From: Blepharisma japonicum
Lineage: Eukaryota > Ciliophora > Heterotrichea > Heterotrichida > Blepharismidae
Assembly: GCA_949751835.1 (NCBI GenBank)
Contig: CATKHK010000099.1
Location: 87,950 to 151,949, forward strand
Direction of reading: 5' to 3'
DNA length: 64,000 nt
Part shown: piece after piece, positions 31,834 through 42,599 of the stretch
Layout: each line of letters starts with the position of its first letter
How positions within the stretch are numbered: position 1 is the stretch's first letter
Position numbers and translations under genes: made by a program
The notes under the pieces: model-generated
Told to the model about the DNA's origin: nothing
Seen by the model: only the letters and a program-made list of their open reading frames with translations
Databases searched by the model: none

Positions 31834-33630
31834 TTAAAAATTTTCATTTTCAATAGAAGCTCTATGATGAATTGCTGATAGTTCTGGAGATCCAATTTCA
31901 CTTCTTGAGTCATCTCGCTTTAAGCTCTTAAAACTATAAGATTTGTGTGGTATCAATACATCAGAACTGTTCATATTATAGGCATATTTTATAGTGAGGG
32001 TATCCTTGTATTGATCAATATCAATAAAAGCGCTTTTACCAAGTTTCGATTTTTCTTGTTTGGCTAGCTTTGTTTGAATCATTCCAATCAACTTTGTGTG
32101 GTTTTTTAGGTTCATGGCTCCCATTCTGGTGCGTTGCTTATGAAATTTTTTGAGCCTTTCTTTTTCTTCTGATAAATCTATGGCACTTCTGGCATTTGGA
32201 TCTTTTGTGCAATGGCGGGGAGTGTGGCCAGTCCCTTTACAGCTGGAGCATCGCTGGTGCTTGGATTTGTCTTCTTTGTCTTCTTCTTGGTCTAGTTCGT
32301 CAGTTCTTGGATCGTGTTTGTGCTTAATACACCCTGGGGCATCTATTCTGGTTTTCCCACAGCATCAGTATATAGAGCCGTTTCAGTCATTGGGGTGTAT
32401 TGAGCAAGACCAATTAAAATTTTCTTTTTCATAATAAGATTTACCACAGTTTTTGCACATTTTTTCTTCGTCAGCATTATTTTGACGATTTCTGGGCCTG
32501 ACTTCTCGAGCATATTGTCTTAATTTTTCGTATGTTTCAGAAAAATCTTTGGTTTCTTTTTCTAAACTTTGGAATTTATCTCTGAAAAAATCTCTTTCCA
32601 CGACTGCTTTTTGTAAATCTTTTTGTTTTCTGCTAATAATATCTTTCATTTGATTCCTAATTTTTCTCATTTCCATCTGATTTGTTAATTTATGCTTCAA
32701 AATATTTTCATTTTTAAATTGAAAATCAGACGCATTTTGCAGAGCTAAAAAAGTTTTCTCTGCTGTTATTCCTTCAAAATTATTGATTTCTTGAGCAGAA
32801 TTCATAATAAACTGTCTTTCTAAATCTAATTTTTGACTCGCACTATTTTCTCCACACAAGCTTACAACAGAATCAAAAATCCCTTTTAATCTTTCTCCCA
32901 TAATATCATTTTGCATTTTAAGAAGTGCGCTTCAATGGACAAGCTCTTTGGTTTTAATTTTTAAGTGGTCGTTTTCTTCTCGTTCACGTGAGCAAAGTCG
33001 TCTGAGTGTCGATTTTTCGCTTGATGTCTCTTCACACAATTTAAACAAGCTTCGATTTTTTTGTTCAACAGAAAAAGTAATTAAATCATCGGTTTCTAAT
33101 GAAAATCCTGAAAGTTTCAGCTGAAATTTAATATTTTCCAGAAAAGTTTTTGCATCTTCCACTTTCAGCCTAGTCTCAGTTATTTGATTTTTTATTTTTT
33201 CAATTTCATCAATAGTGTTCTCTCAATTTCCTTTCAGCTTCTCTAATTCGCCGGTAGTTGTAGCTAATTTCTCTTTTATTTCGTCACTAAGCTTATATTT
33301 TTCTTGCAATTTTGCTCGATTTTGAATTCCTATAGATATTGATCTTTTTTTATCATTTAACAATTTTGTGTTTGTTTCAAACATAGGAATAAAATATTCT
33401 TTCACTACTCTTGCTGCTACACGAGGATTTATTTCGATTTTATTATTTGATTTTCGCCGATAAAGTTTTTGTGAAAAAGAAGGCTCATATGAGCATATAC
33501 TTGATTCAGATTTTTTGAGCTCTTTATAAGATTTTTTCCTTATTTTAAAAGAGGCTCCAGCTGTGGTAGATCTTGTAATATTCAATAAAGAAGGCTCGCT
33601 ATATGTAAGATTTAGGAAAGAATTATTCAT
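31834..33630 (-). CDS. coiled-coil protein with CHORD-like cysteine cluster and CCHC zinc knuckle
   Basis: 598 residues in one frame crossing several TGA (Trp) codons. The first 130 residues are basic; a coiled coil fills about 140-390. Then CKNCGKSYYEKENFNWSC followed by SIHPND, W..CCGK and CIKHKH gives a Cys/His pattern like CHORD-type zinc domains (about 405-450). A classical zinc knuckle C-x2-C-x4-H-x4-C (CSSCKGTGHTPRHC) follows at about 475-490, then a tail. Zinc knuckles usually bind nucleic acid (known). The combination is not one I can name. It converges with the bL12m gene. Confidence 0.8.
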
Positions 33631-33877
33631 TTTTATTGGAACTAATATAAATTAAAATAGAATGCTGCATAAATGCAATAGTAAAATAAGTAGTAAGGAA
33701 TTGGGCTGAGTTTATGCTTTTTTAATAAAAATTATTTTTAAAAAATACTACTAAAATGAATAATCTAAACTAAAAGTAATAAATTAATGAGATATATTAA
33801 GCAAAAAAATTAAATTAACTCTGAAGTTAGTGTTTATATTATTAAAAGTGGATTTATTCAAGAAAGCAGTTTAGAAA

Positions 33878-34831
33878 ATGGTTCGAAACCCAAGAATTCA
33901 TGGATTCAACTGACCGTTGCATCCCGCACAGATTTTTAGCTGATTGATTACTCTTTTCAACATTATTGTGGTTTCTTTAGTATATTTTCCGAGTATGAAA
34001 ATATACTCTAAAGTAAAAAATATTTAGATAACCTTTGCAATATTATTTTACATCTCACAATTTTTCTCTATGAATTTCGCATTCTGAGCAATAGTTTGTG
34101 ACCCTACTGATCCTATGGTATATGAGCATCGTGAAAAACTTATGAAAGGGATTAAAGATGAGCCGAAAGAAAATCACGCATATTGCACAATCTGCAGCTG
34201 CACTGTAGATATGAAAAGTAAGCATTGTGGTCAATGCAACCGATGCGTAGATAATTTTGATCATCATTGTATATGATTAAATAATTGCATTGGCAAGAGA
34301 AATTACATTTACTTTATCAAGCTTATATTAGCTTTTGAAATCAACATGATTGTGATGTTTAGCTATGGGCTTAGCATTATAATAAAATATTATAGAAATT
34401 ATGATGATTACAGAGATGATATAAATTCTGTTTCATATGCTAGTGAAAACGGCTTTATTATTCTGACTTATGTAGTAACTATAGAAGGATTTTTAATAGC
34501 TGCAGTCGATAGTGCTCTTATTGGTCTACATATTTGACTTAAATTCAACCATATGACAACCTTTGAGTACATCCTTAAGAAAAGAAATCAGATAAAAAAG
34601 ATCAAAATAGCCAAAAATAAAGTTTCAGATCTTAAAGAGAATACCTCGGCTTTGTGGGATGATACCATGATTTCATATATTGAAAGGAAAAAATGAGATC
34701 CCAAGCTGACTCTTAAAGAAGATGCAAAGATTTCAGATGAAATTATTACGAACGATGCAGTTCAATTAAATATAAATACTGAGCGTGCGTTGACAGCGAA
34801 GAATACTGAAAGACTATTAAGTATATCATAA
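33878..34831 (+). CDS. DHHC palmitoyltransferase, ZDHHC1/11-like
   Basis: 312 residues after removal of a 15-nt intron at 34013-34027 (GTAAAAAATATTTAG). The N-terminus NWPLHPAQIFSWLITLFN matches the first helix region of ZDHHC1/11 (W.LPLHP.Q). Four helices: about 12-35, 45-65, 150-170, 190-215. The catalytic cysteine-rich domain is C..C......HC..C..CV..FDHHCIWLNNCIG, with Asp123-His-His-Cys126. After the fourth helix, MTTFEYIL matches the TTxE motif. It transfers palmitate to protein cysteines at a membrane; candidates nearby include the MGxC proteins of this window (inference). Confidence 0.9.
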
Positions 34832-35262
34832 TTTTTCATAGCTTGCATTTTTTATTAATATTAAATATATAAATAAATGCAGTCAGAGAGCCAGTAACAT
34901 ATATATTATAAATAATTATTTATAATCACTACAGTTATAGATACTCGAGGAAAGATTGCCGATAATATAATTAGTAATCTATGAAAGCTATAAATAAAAG
35001 CTATATGAATTTTATGATAGTGGTTAAAGCTGTGAAATAATAATTAAAAATGATTATGTAGTAATAGAAATGTGAATAGATTTTCTAAATAAATTGAAAA
35101 TGCATAAGTTTTATAGATATGAAGGCTGCGGAATTAATTATTAGTCAAATAATAATTCAAGAGACCCAAAGCCCCTCAAATTGCGAAATTTAAAAGTGGA
35201 GAACAAAATAGCTATACAATCAACACCTTTTTTACTATAAGCAATTCAAAATATATTAAAAA
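34832..35262. other. intergenic, nothing recognised
   Basis: 431 bases of AT-rich DNA between the palmitoyltransferase gene and a small convergent gene; frames are broken by stops on both strands. Confidence 0.45.
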
Positions 35263-35541
35263 TTAGCTGATTTCTTCAGAGTTTTCGGCCAGCGAAGTCC
35301 TGGTTTTCTCATTTCTCTCAATATTAGCCTTTGTTAAATCCTCGTCTGAGTTTTCATCAATAATTATACTTAATCTGTTTGGAGCTTACTGATTGTTAAT
35401 TGATGTTTCTTCATAGTGAGCTAATTTAAGGCTTCCTTTAAAAGTTGACCTCAGCAATGATTCGTCACAGACTAAATGGAATGAACGGTCTTTTTCCATT
35501 GCTTGGGGCAAACTTTGGTTTTTTGAGCAACAATTTCCCAT
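35263..35541 (-). CDS. small protein with MGNCCS acylation motif (87 aa, one intron)
   Basis: ATG at 35541-35539 begins MGNCCSKNQ, a strong myristoyl/palmitoyl signal. The frame would stop at a TAA, but a 15-nt intron at 35375-35389 (coding strand GTAAGCTCCAAACAG) removes it and joins SINNQ to LSIIIDENSDEDL; the new frame ends at TAA 35265-35263. The remainder is acidic and probably disordered. Too short for simple gene finders; the splice site, start motif and conserved leader position support it. Function unknown. Confidence 0.68.
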
Positions 35542-35823
35542 TTATGAAGTTGAATGGTAGCAGAAATGATGTCATTTAATGAATTTCTTAGAAAAATGCT
35601 AATATTTTGAGGAAAGCTGGGGATAATAGTGAATTCTAGCAATCATTATTTCATATGCCAAATTTTATTCATATATTACTAAAATTAGCAATTTTCTCTT
35701 CTAATCACTTCTTTTCTGACACTTATGCTTAAATCCGCTATATAAAATGCTATTAGCTATCAATTTAAACTCCAAAATATATTAAAACTAACAATATTTA
35801 AACTTATTTTATTACCAAATTCT

Positions 35824-36480
35824 CTAGTGTTCTATATCACTTATAAGCTGCAGCAGCTGAAGTCTTACATTTCTTTTTTCGCATGCAAGGTTCTTCTCAT
35901 TTTCTTGCTGAATGCTAATAATATTCGTCATGCTTTCTGCAAGAAGTTCTATTACTTTGTCTTTGTCGGGTTCTTGCACTATAGATGAATTTAAGCTTTT
36001 TTGTTTCTTAAGGATTGTTCTAATCGCATCAGTATCTGAGGCATCTCCAGATTCCTGAGAGTTGCTTTCACTTAGTTCTCCTAAAGGAGAAAGATCACCA
36101 GGTTTGATTACATATTTTGTTTCTTCTTCACTAGGACAGTCAAGTTCACTTACTATGATTTCAACACTTTCAGATACTGAGGATGAAATGTTTGTAGATG
36201 AGGATAAATAAGGGTTAAATTTATTTGCTTGATGAAAAACAGAGCCTGGATTATACTTTGATTGCTTTTTAGAAGCTGGCTCATGAGAAGATGGGGAGTT
36301 TTTTCGATTTTGATTAGGAAGTTGAGATGAATGAAAAGCATTTTTAGGAGAGGATTCGTCAGGGAATTTGTAAGATAAAAGGTCTTTTGATAAGCGAGGA
36401 TGGTCTGGTATTTTATTTTCATAATGATCTCTATTGGAGTTTTGTTTAGGAGTAGGCTTGGATAGATTAGATCTATTCAT
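35824..36480 (-). CDS. hypothetical disordered protein
   Basis: 218 residues rich in Ser, Asn, Pro and Lys, with a helical C-terminal segment (KVIELLAESMTNIISIQQEN) that could form a coiled coil. Not recognised. It ends in TAG. Confidence 0.68.
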   Translation of the reverse strand: MNRSNLSKPTPKQNSNRDHYENKIPDHPRLSKDLLSYKFPDESSPKNAFHSSQLPNQNRKNSPSSHEPASKKQSKYNPGSVFHQANKFNPYLSSSTNISSSVSESVEIIVSELDCPSEEETKYVIKPGDLSPLGELSESNSQESGDASDTDAIRTILKKQKSLNSSIVQEPDKDKVIELLAESMTNIISIQQENEKNLACEKRNVRLQLLQLISDIEH

Positions 36481-36869
36481 ATTAGGAAACTTTACATTTT
36501 TTGAAAATGGAAATTGAAATATTATCTTTTTAGCTTAAAATTATAAGAAAATAGCTTTTAGAATTAGGATTTTAAGAGTTTATTACAACCTTAGAAATAA
36601 ATAAAATGGTAAAAAAATATAAATTTTATTTTTAGAAAGTATTCTTTCATTTCTTTAATATATTTGATGTTCACAAATATTTGAAGCTTACATATCATTA
36701 AAATCAACATATCACTAAAAAATAAGCATTTATTTAAACACCTATATATTCCTAATTTTAAAAGACTTCAACACTGCTATCAGCTTTTCTTTTTCTATAT
36801 CGTTTATTTTTATAGATAATAATTTAGTTTTTTTAATTTTCATATTCCTTAATTTACTTTCTAAAATAA
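36481..36869. other. divergent intergenic region, nothing recognised
   Basis: 389 bases between divergently transcribed genes; AT-rich, presumably two promoters, but no motif is clear. Confidence 0.5.
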
Positions 36870-37853
36870 ATGTTCAGCAAATTTGGCAAAATTTGTCAAG
36901 AAAGGTTCCAAATACTCAAGCACAGAGAAGAAATCCTTTCAGGCAGATCCCCACGAAAATCACCAAGACCTCAGGCGCCAAGATCTAAATCACAACAGCT
37001 GTCACCTGAAAAACTACAAGAAATATTAAGGGATAATATCGTTTCAGACTCGCCACAAAATAAGTCACCTCAAAAACAAAGCTATGCATTTATGTCTCAA
37101 ACACGAGACGAGTTTTATAAAGCAAATGGTTTAAAAAGCCCAGCGCCGCCATGTAACCATTATGACGCTCGATATCAATTAGTTGATAAACAGCCTAGAA
37201 AAACTGATTTCAGAGAAAGACCCAAAACGGCTTCAAGAGTTAGAAATCAGTCGAAAATAAGCGATTTCGAAAATATCCCCGAGCGGCCAAGAACAAAATT
37301 AAAAGGTGCAATTCCTTTAGATAAACAATTACCAAGACCAAGTATCGTTAAAATGACAAATGATGTAAATGAAAAAAGATTCGAACATTATGAAGATATG
37401 CCAGTTGTGCTAGGAAAATATAAAAGAGTTAGCACCCCTGATATAGCAAAATCAAAGGCAAGGGATGATAAATTTTTGCATGAAGATGTGTTCCCTACCT
37501 ATGATACTTCATATAAACTTGTATCAGACGATTTAGGAAAAGTAGCAAATTTTGATAAATATTCGCCAAGGAAACCGATATTATTGAGTCATCTAACTAA
37601 TATGCATGGATATAGAGTAAACTATGGAATGGTTGAAAGGAGAGTTAGCTCTCCTGATTTCAAAAAGGTAGGATCAAGGCCTGAAAGTGCTAGTCCATTG
37701 CCAATTTATATGCAGAAAATTAATTCAAGGGCGTCTCTTAACATTTTAAGCGAAAAAATGCTTGAAATGAACTCAGCACTGGATATATCCAGAATATCTT
37801 TATCTGGGAGTCCAGTGAAATTGAGAACGCCAAATTTAAGCATGATTTATTAG
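36870..37853 (+). CDS. hypothetical basic protein
   Basis: 327 residues, Arg/Lys/Pro/Ser-rich with several Pro-directed SP sites (RSPRKSPRPQAP, DSPQNKSPQK), consistent with a phosphoregulated, largely disordered protein. A short conserved-looking block is VNEKRFEHYEDMPVVLGKYKR. No domain recognised; a cytoskeletal role would fit composition only. Confidence 0.72.
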   Translation: MFSKFGKICQERFQILKHREEILSGRSPRKSPRPQAPRSKSQQLSPEKLQEILRDNIVSDSPQNKSPQKQSYAFMSQTRDEFYKANGLKSPAPPCNHYDARYQLVDKQPRKTDFRERPKTASRVRNQSKISDFENIPERPRTKLKGAIPLDKQLPRPSIVKMTNDVNEKRFEHYEDMPVVLGKYKRVSTPDIAKSKARDDKFLHEDVFPTYDTSYKLVSDDLGKVANFDKYSPRKPILLSHLTNMHGYRVNYGMVERRVSSPDFKKVGSRPESASPLPIYMQKINSRASLNILSEKMLEMNSALDISRISLSGSPVKLRTPNLSMIY

Positions 37854-37953
37854 TTTTATGATTTTTTAATTATTTTAAATTAAAAATTTGGCATAAATTA
37901 AGTAAAAATTTGAACAAATCCTATCCATATTAAATGTTAATAAACATATTCTG

Positions 37954-38169
37954 ATGGGTTTCTACGACCAAATAGAAATCGAAGATATGGAATGGGATGC
38001 AGACACTGAAGTGTTTTTCTACCCATGCCCCTGTGGTGACAAATTTCAAATCTCTTTTGAAGAATTGTGCTATGGAGAAGAGGTTGCTCGATGCCCAAGC
38101 TGTTCTCTTTTATTAAGAGTAATCTACGACGAAGAAACACTTTCTCAATTTGGAAATATTGAAATTTAA
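37954..38169 (+). CDS. DPH3: DPH3, CSL-type zinc protein of diphthamide synthesis
   Basis: 71 residues, the usual DPH3 length. The DPH-type MB/CSL zinc domain is complete: [12 protein letters not shown], then [10 protein letters not shown] (Cys25, Cys27) and [15 protein letters not shown] (Cys47, Cys50). DPH3 (known) is the electron donor for the DPH1/DPH2 step in diphthamide formation on eEF2 and also supports Elongator-dependent tRNA modification. Cytosolic; no intron. Confidence 0.95.
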   Translation: MGFYDQIEIEDMEWDADTEVFFYPCPCGDKFQISFEELCYGEEVARCPSCSLLLRVIYDEETLSQFGNIEI

Positions 38170-38438
38170 ACACAAAATAAGAATTTTTTTGAAACTTTGC
38201 TTATCTTAACTATAAATTTAGCTAAAAATTACAGCTTATCTTCTATGGCTTTATTCTAGAATATATATTTCAATTTATATTTTTTAATAAATTTATTGCC
38301 AAAAGTCAACAATACAATATCAGTCTAATATTTTTAGGCTTAATTAGTGCATTCACCTCATATTGAATTTTTTAAAAATTATTGATCAAAATCCTCAATA
38401 ATTTTCAATTTTTCCTTCAATATGGTTTCTCCTTAAAT
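38170..38438. other. convergent 3' spacer, nothing recognised
   Basis: About 270 bases of AT-rich DNA between convergent genes. Confidence 0.45.
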
Positions 38439-38960
38439 TTATTCTCTTTCTGTCTTAAACAAATGTGGATCCATTACAAATAATTTTCCTCAGCTTCTTC
38501 TAAAGCTGTGATCTTTCAGTCCTTTGAAACTATCCATGCTTAGATCTGCAGCTTTTTCTTTGGATTTTCGAAATGCTCTATCAGCACTTTTAATATTTCT
38601 TTCGCTTTGTCTGGATTTCATTCTGCTCATAACTTTTGCTCTCAAAAAATAATCTCTATCATGAACAACCTTAGGCTTTTTTTTAATTTTAAGTTTTTTC
38701 TCCATATCTCTTTTGTGCGCATTTATTTCATATTGAGCTAGAGGATTGCTAGCAAAAGGACTGTTATAAAACCTTCTGAATGATCTATCTGCTAACTCAT
38801 CTTTATATCTTTGCACTAAAAATGAGCTATGAGCTCTTTCTAATAGAAATTGATGCTTATATTGAGCCCTAATAAAGTTTTTTTTTGATTCAAATGGCGA
38901 TGGTTTGGCAAAGTATATGCTGTGTGGTGTACTTATACCATCTCGTGAACTTGTTCTCAT
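38439..38960 (-). CDS. hypothetical basic protein (173 aa)
   Basis: I start it at the ATG at 38960 (MRTSSRDG), not at the in-frame Met 30 nt upstream, which would leave 2 nt after the preceding gene. The TGA at 38492-38490 is read as Trp, and the frame continues 17 codons to TAA. Very basic, Arg/Lys/Ser-rich, with several Phe-Arg and RRF-like pairs (SFRRFYNSP, KHQFLLERAHSSF). Not recognised. It follows the LITAF-like gene by 32 nt on the same strand. Confidence 0.7.
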
Positions 38961-38992
38961 TTTTATAGCAATTTTAATTTTTATTATCAATT

Positions 38993-39844
38993 TTAAGCTA
39001 ATTTAGCCAAAACCTGGTGACATTGAGGACAGATATGGACTTTTTTTCTATTTAACCACATAGGGCCTTCACAACACGCAAAGACGTTGGATGTTATTTT
39101 TAAAAAAAATATTTCGATTTTGCCTCCAGTAAAAGTAATTTCTGTATGTATATCTTTGAAACAATTTTTACAATATGCTGTACAAGGCATCATCCCGAAT
39201 TTTGGAATTATTTTTCTTTCATATACAAAATTGCAGTGCTTATTTGAAACATCTTCAATATCGTGATCCAATAGTAAAAAGCTATTGCAATCAGTTGTAA
39301 GCATTTTATCTGAACTGTAGTATGAGCAATTTTCTTTTAACGGAGTTTTCATAAAGCTTTTCACTCTATTAGATTGCAGCGAAATTTCTGAAAAATCAGA
39401 ATTATTTAAAATTTGATCTATGTCTTCCCCTTCTTGCAAAGTCTCATTTTTCTTATCATCAAAAGTCGGTGATCTTGAACTAATAGGCGAATGGTTATAA
39501 GAAATAATCCCACTATCTGCTTCTGAATAAAACGATACTGCATTACTATTTCTGTTAGAAAAATCTCTATGGTGATCACTATTCCTTGGTGAATTTTTAT
39601 TTGAATTTCCTAAACGAGGCAAATCAAGCATATATGACGAATTTTCTTTATTTTGGTTTGAATTATATGGGAGTGTTTGGCTCAGTATTCCTAACTGATT
39701 AGGAGGCTCACCAGAAATAGGAATATTGCAGGTTGTATCGAATATGAGTTTTGAGGTAAATTCTGAGGAGCAATTTTTGTCTGATGCTTGTGTGGACGAC
39801 ATAAAACTATCCGCGGGCTTTTTTAGATGAAGATTTAATCTCAT
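38993..39844 (-). CDS. LITAF-like zinc-domain protein
   Basis: 283 residues. About 1-200 is Ser/Asn-rich and disordered; the C-terminal 80 form a LITAF/SIMPLE-like domain: CTAYCKNC, a hydrophobic stretch (IEIFFLKITSNVFACC) and a closing HICPQCHQ. LITAF domains (known) are monotopic membrane zinc domains of late endosomes. It is paralogous to the gene at 42940-43779, which shares the order ..TxYCxNC..NxFACC..KxHxCxxC. Confidence 0.75.
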   Translation of the reverse strand: MRLNLHLKKPADSFMSSTQASDKNCSSEFTSKLIFDTTCNIPISGEPPNQLGILSQTLPYNSNQNKENSSYMLDLPRLGNSNKNSPRNSDHHRDFSNRNSNAVSFYSEADSGIISYNHSPISSRSPTFDDKKNETLQEGEDIDQILNNSDFSEISLQSNRVKSFMKTPLKENCSYYSSDKMLTTDCNSFLLLDHDIEDVSNKHCNFVYERKIIPKFGMMPCTAYCKNCFKDIHTEITFTGGKIEIFFLKITSNVFACCEGPMWLNRKKVHICPQCHQVLAKLA

Positions 39845-39935
39845 TGATTTGGATTGTTAAATTTATTTAAACCATTTTGAGACTGTTAATAAAAATAATT
39901 GGAAATTTTTCATATTTATTGATATAGCGAAATAA

Positions 39936-41291
39936 TTAGAAAATGGAGGTAATAAAAGCAATAATACTGTCAAGCTCGCTATCAAGTAATTCTCGTTGGC
40001 AGTTTGGACACTTAGAATAGTTTGCGCCGGATCTCAGACAAGTAATACAAAGGTTACATTCGCAAGCCAATGATATAGCATTGAGGGCAAAATCCGTCTG
40101 ACAAAATGAGCACACTACATTTTTTGGAGCTACTTGTTGGTTTATTGCAGGCTCAAAAAATTGATCCACTTTTCCCCATGCTGTGTTCTCTGGCACTCTG
40201 TCGACATCTTTTTTATTTGGGATTTCTGGGGCTTTTTCTACCCTTTCAGGCTTAATATTATTTTTTGGAAGCTCTTTTTTGACTGGCTCTACAAATTCAT
40301 TTATCTTTCCTTCTTCACTATGTTTATTTCTTCTTGGTTCTACCTCAGCGTTTGTTTTCTTTGGTTTTTCTGGAGCTTTTTCTACTTGCTTATTATCAGC
40401 CTTTAATTCTTTTCCAGGCAGCACATTATAACCTTTTTCCTGAGGTCTTTCAGGACTTTTTTTTGATTTTTCAACAAGTTTTTTTAAATCATCCTCAAAT
40501 TCCCATTTTCTCTTCATGCAGCTTTTCAGCATTTTGAGCTGTCCATTAATCCTTTCACAAGACTCTTCACTCACCACAGCATTATCCTGCATATAGGAAG
40601 TAATTTTTTTAATAAAACTTTTCAACACATGTGAGCTGCTACTATTGTCAATTAAATTGGATTGGTCTCCTTTTCCATCTTCTGTATGTAAAGCATAAGG
40701 CCACTCGATTTTCTCAGGATAAGTGTCTAGGCTTTGGCTTGCGTGGTATAGAATTGATACTTCTAAACCGTCTGATTTTTCGATTTGCATAAGAGTTAGT
40801 AATATTGGACTGCTGAAGGGGTTGTTCTTGATTTCAAAATGAGATTTTACATCATAAAGCCATATAGCAATATTCAGTTCTTTAGACAAGTATAATAAAT
40901 CAATGCTGTTTTGTTTTATTGATTGTGTAGCTTCAGGCCCAAAGTTTGTGCATAAATTGTTTATCTCAGTAATAAATTCAGTACTTAGGATTGTTCCTTG
41001 GAATTCTTCTAGACTAGCATTTTTTGAGCCTATTTTCAGTATTCATTCTAATATTATAGGGAATCTTTGGCTTGTAGTTTGCTTTATTTTCTGGATGCTG
41101 TATAATTATTACAAGGACTCAAAAAAAATTAGCCCATGACAATTGAGATTTTGCAGCCAAATTAGCTTTTCCATCAAGCTTACAATAGTAATCCCAGTCA
41201 ATGACAAACCTGCACAAGGCCGAATCGCTACATATTCGCTATTCAGCACGTACCCAAACTCTACAATCTCTGGAATCGCTAAAAGATCCAT
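39936..41291 (-). CDS. otubain-like (OTU/C65) protein with C-terminal RING, catalytic residues replaced
   Basis: 446 residues after removing a 15-nt intron at 41112-41098 (GTAATAATTATACAG on the coding strand, in-frame TAA). The N-terminal 220 residues align in outline with otubains: YVAIRPCAGLSLTG in place of Y..IR..RGDGNCFYR, then FGPEATQ...IDLLYLSKELNIAIWLYD, then VSILYHASQSLDTYP in place of LYRPGHYDILY. The catalytic Cys and His are not conserved, so I read it as a pseudo-protease. A charged Lys/Glu/Pro linker leads to a RING-like finger (CSFCQTDF..CECNLCITCLRS..KCPNCQ). It may bind ubiquitin and act as a ligase scaffold. The otubain assignment is inference. Confidence 0.72.
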
Positions 41292-41345
41292 TTTAACTTT
41301 GTAGAATTCAATAAAAAATATTTCACTATAACTAATTTTAGGTTA

Positions 41346-42599
41346 TTAGACATAAATATCATAAGGCACTTCAGTCTCAATATAAGCCATTTGTACCAGC
41401 TCATCTACATAATAAGTCGTGAAATCTGGATACCATTCATTATCTCTAGGGGTCTGGAAAAGTCTGTAAAAAAGTTTTAAAGACTGTTGGTCAAAATGGT
41501 TACCATAAAGCTTAAAGGATAATAATTTTTGATTGTGAAATAAAGCTTCAGCCAGCCTTGAAAGTCCTTCATCTCCTATGTTATTTCTGGTTAAATCAAT
41601 GTGAATTAAGCTTTGGTTTACTGCTAAAGCTTGTGCAATGGATTTTGCACCTAAATCTACAATTTTATTGACACCTAAAATCAAGCTTTCTAACCCACAA
41701 TACTGTGCCTTTAAATATCTTGACAAATATTCTGCTCCATCTGCTGAAATTTCATTGCAGGACAAATCAAGCACTTTTAGTGTCGAATTTTCCATCAAAT
41801 GGTTAGAAATCGTATAAATCCCATCACATCTCAGTTTGAACTTCTTTAAAGACAGTTTTTGTAAGGTCTGATTGATACTTAACATTTGGCCGAAATGGAC
41901 AGCAGTTTCTTGCATTATAGAATTTAGCCTTGGGTTTTCTAAATTTAAAACTTCTAATGCTAATCTTGCTCTATTAAGAGCAGTTGTAATTGCAATTATT
42001 CCATAATGGTCTATATAATTGTTTCCTATATCAAGCTCAACGATAGCAGGGCATGTGAATAAAAGCTGAACTAATGCATTTGCACCTTGAGTGCCTATTT
42101 GGTTTCCATTGAGATTCAGATATAGAAGCCTCTCGTGATTTTCTAAGCATTCCCCCAACTTTCTTGCCCCTTCTTCACCGATATTATTACTTTGTAGATA
42201 TAAAGTTTGCAGATGTATTGCAGGCTTCAATAAATTGCCTAATATAATGGCTCCAGCATCTGATATTAAATTAAATCTCAAATCAATGTGCTGTATTAAG
42301 ACTGCATGGTCCATTAAAGCACCCACAAGTGGATAAAGGTTTGAATCAGTAATTCTGCTTGAAAAATTTAGCTTGTCGTTTCCTCTGAACATTAAATCAA
42401 AATGGTTTCCTTCTTCAATCGTGTAATCTTCTTGTTCTGCTCTTTCTCTCTCTGCTTCTTGCTGGATTGCTTGTTCTTCAAGGTATTTGTAAAGAGAAAG
42501 ATTTCGCGGCTCATTGGATTCTTCACATTTCTGAACGTAGAGGTTGAGAAGCTCTGATTTGGAGACCATAACTGCCATCTTAATATTTAAGTCTGCCAT
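41346..42599 (-). CDS. leucine-rich-repeat protein, RNI-like (LRRC34-like)
   Basis: 417 residues. About ten ribonuclease-inhibitor-type LRRs fill about 85-370 (HIDLRFNLISDAGA, YLNLNGNQIGTQGA, VLDLSCNEISADGA, HIDLTRNNIGDEGL), preceded by a helical N-terminus. The single protein resembles LRRC34 and similar RNI proteins of protists; substrate or partner unknown. No membrane segment. Confidence 0.87.
   Translation of the reverse strand: MADLNIKMAVMVSKSELLNLYVQKCEESNEPRNLSLYKYLEEQAIQQEAERERAEQEDYTIEEGNHFDLMFRGNDKLNFSSRITDSNLYPLVGALMDHAVLIQHIDLRFNLISDAGAIILGNLLKPAIHLQTLYLQSNNIGEEGARKLGECLENHERLLYLNLNGNQIGTQGANALVQLLFTCPAIVELDIGNNYIDHYGIIAITTALNRARLALEVLNLENPRLNSIMQETAVHFGQMLSINQTLQKLSLKKFKLRCDGIYTISNHLMENSTLKVLDLSCNEISADGAEYLSRYLKAQYCGLESLILGVNKIVDLGAKSIAQALAVNQSLIHIDLTRNNIGDEGLSRLAEALFHNQKLLSFKLYGNHFDQQSLKLFYRLFQTPRDNEWYPDFTTYYVDELVQMAYIETEVPYDIYV

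Noticed and set aside
33886-33900. tRNA T-arm-like GGTTCGAAACC
   Set aside because: It lies inside the first exon of the palmitoyltransferase gene (VRNPR); no cloverleaf forms.
40134-40537. Overlapping plus-strand frames (Phe/Leu/Ser-rich)
   Set aside because: Antisense shadows of the Lys/Glu/Pro linker of the otubain-like RING gene.
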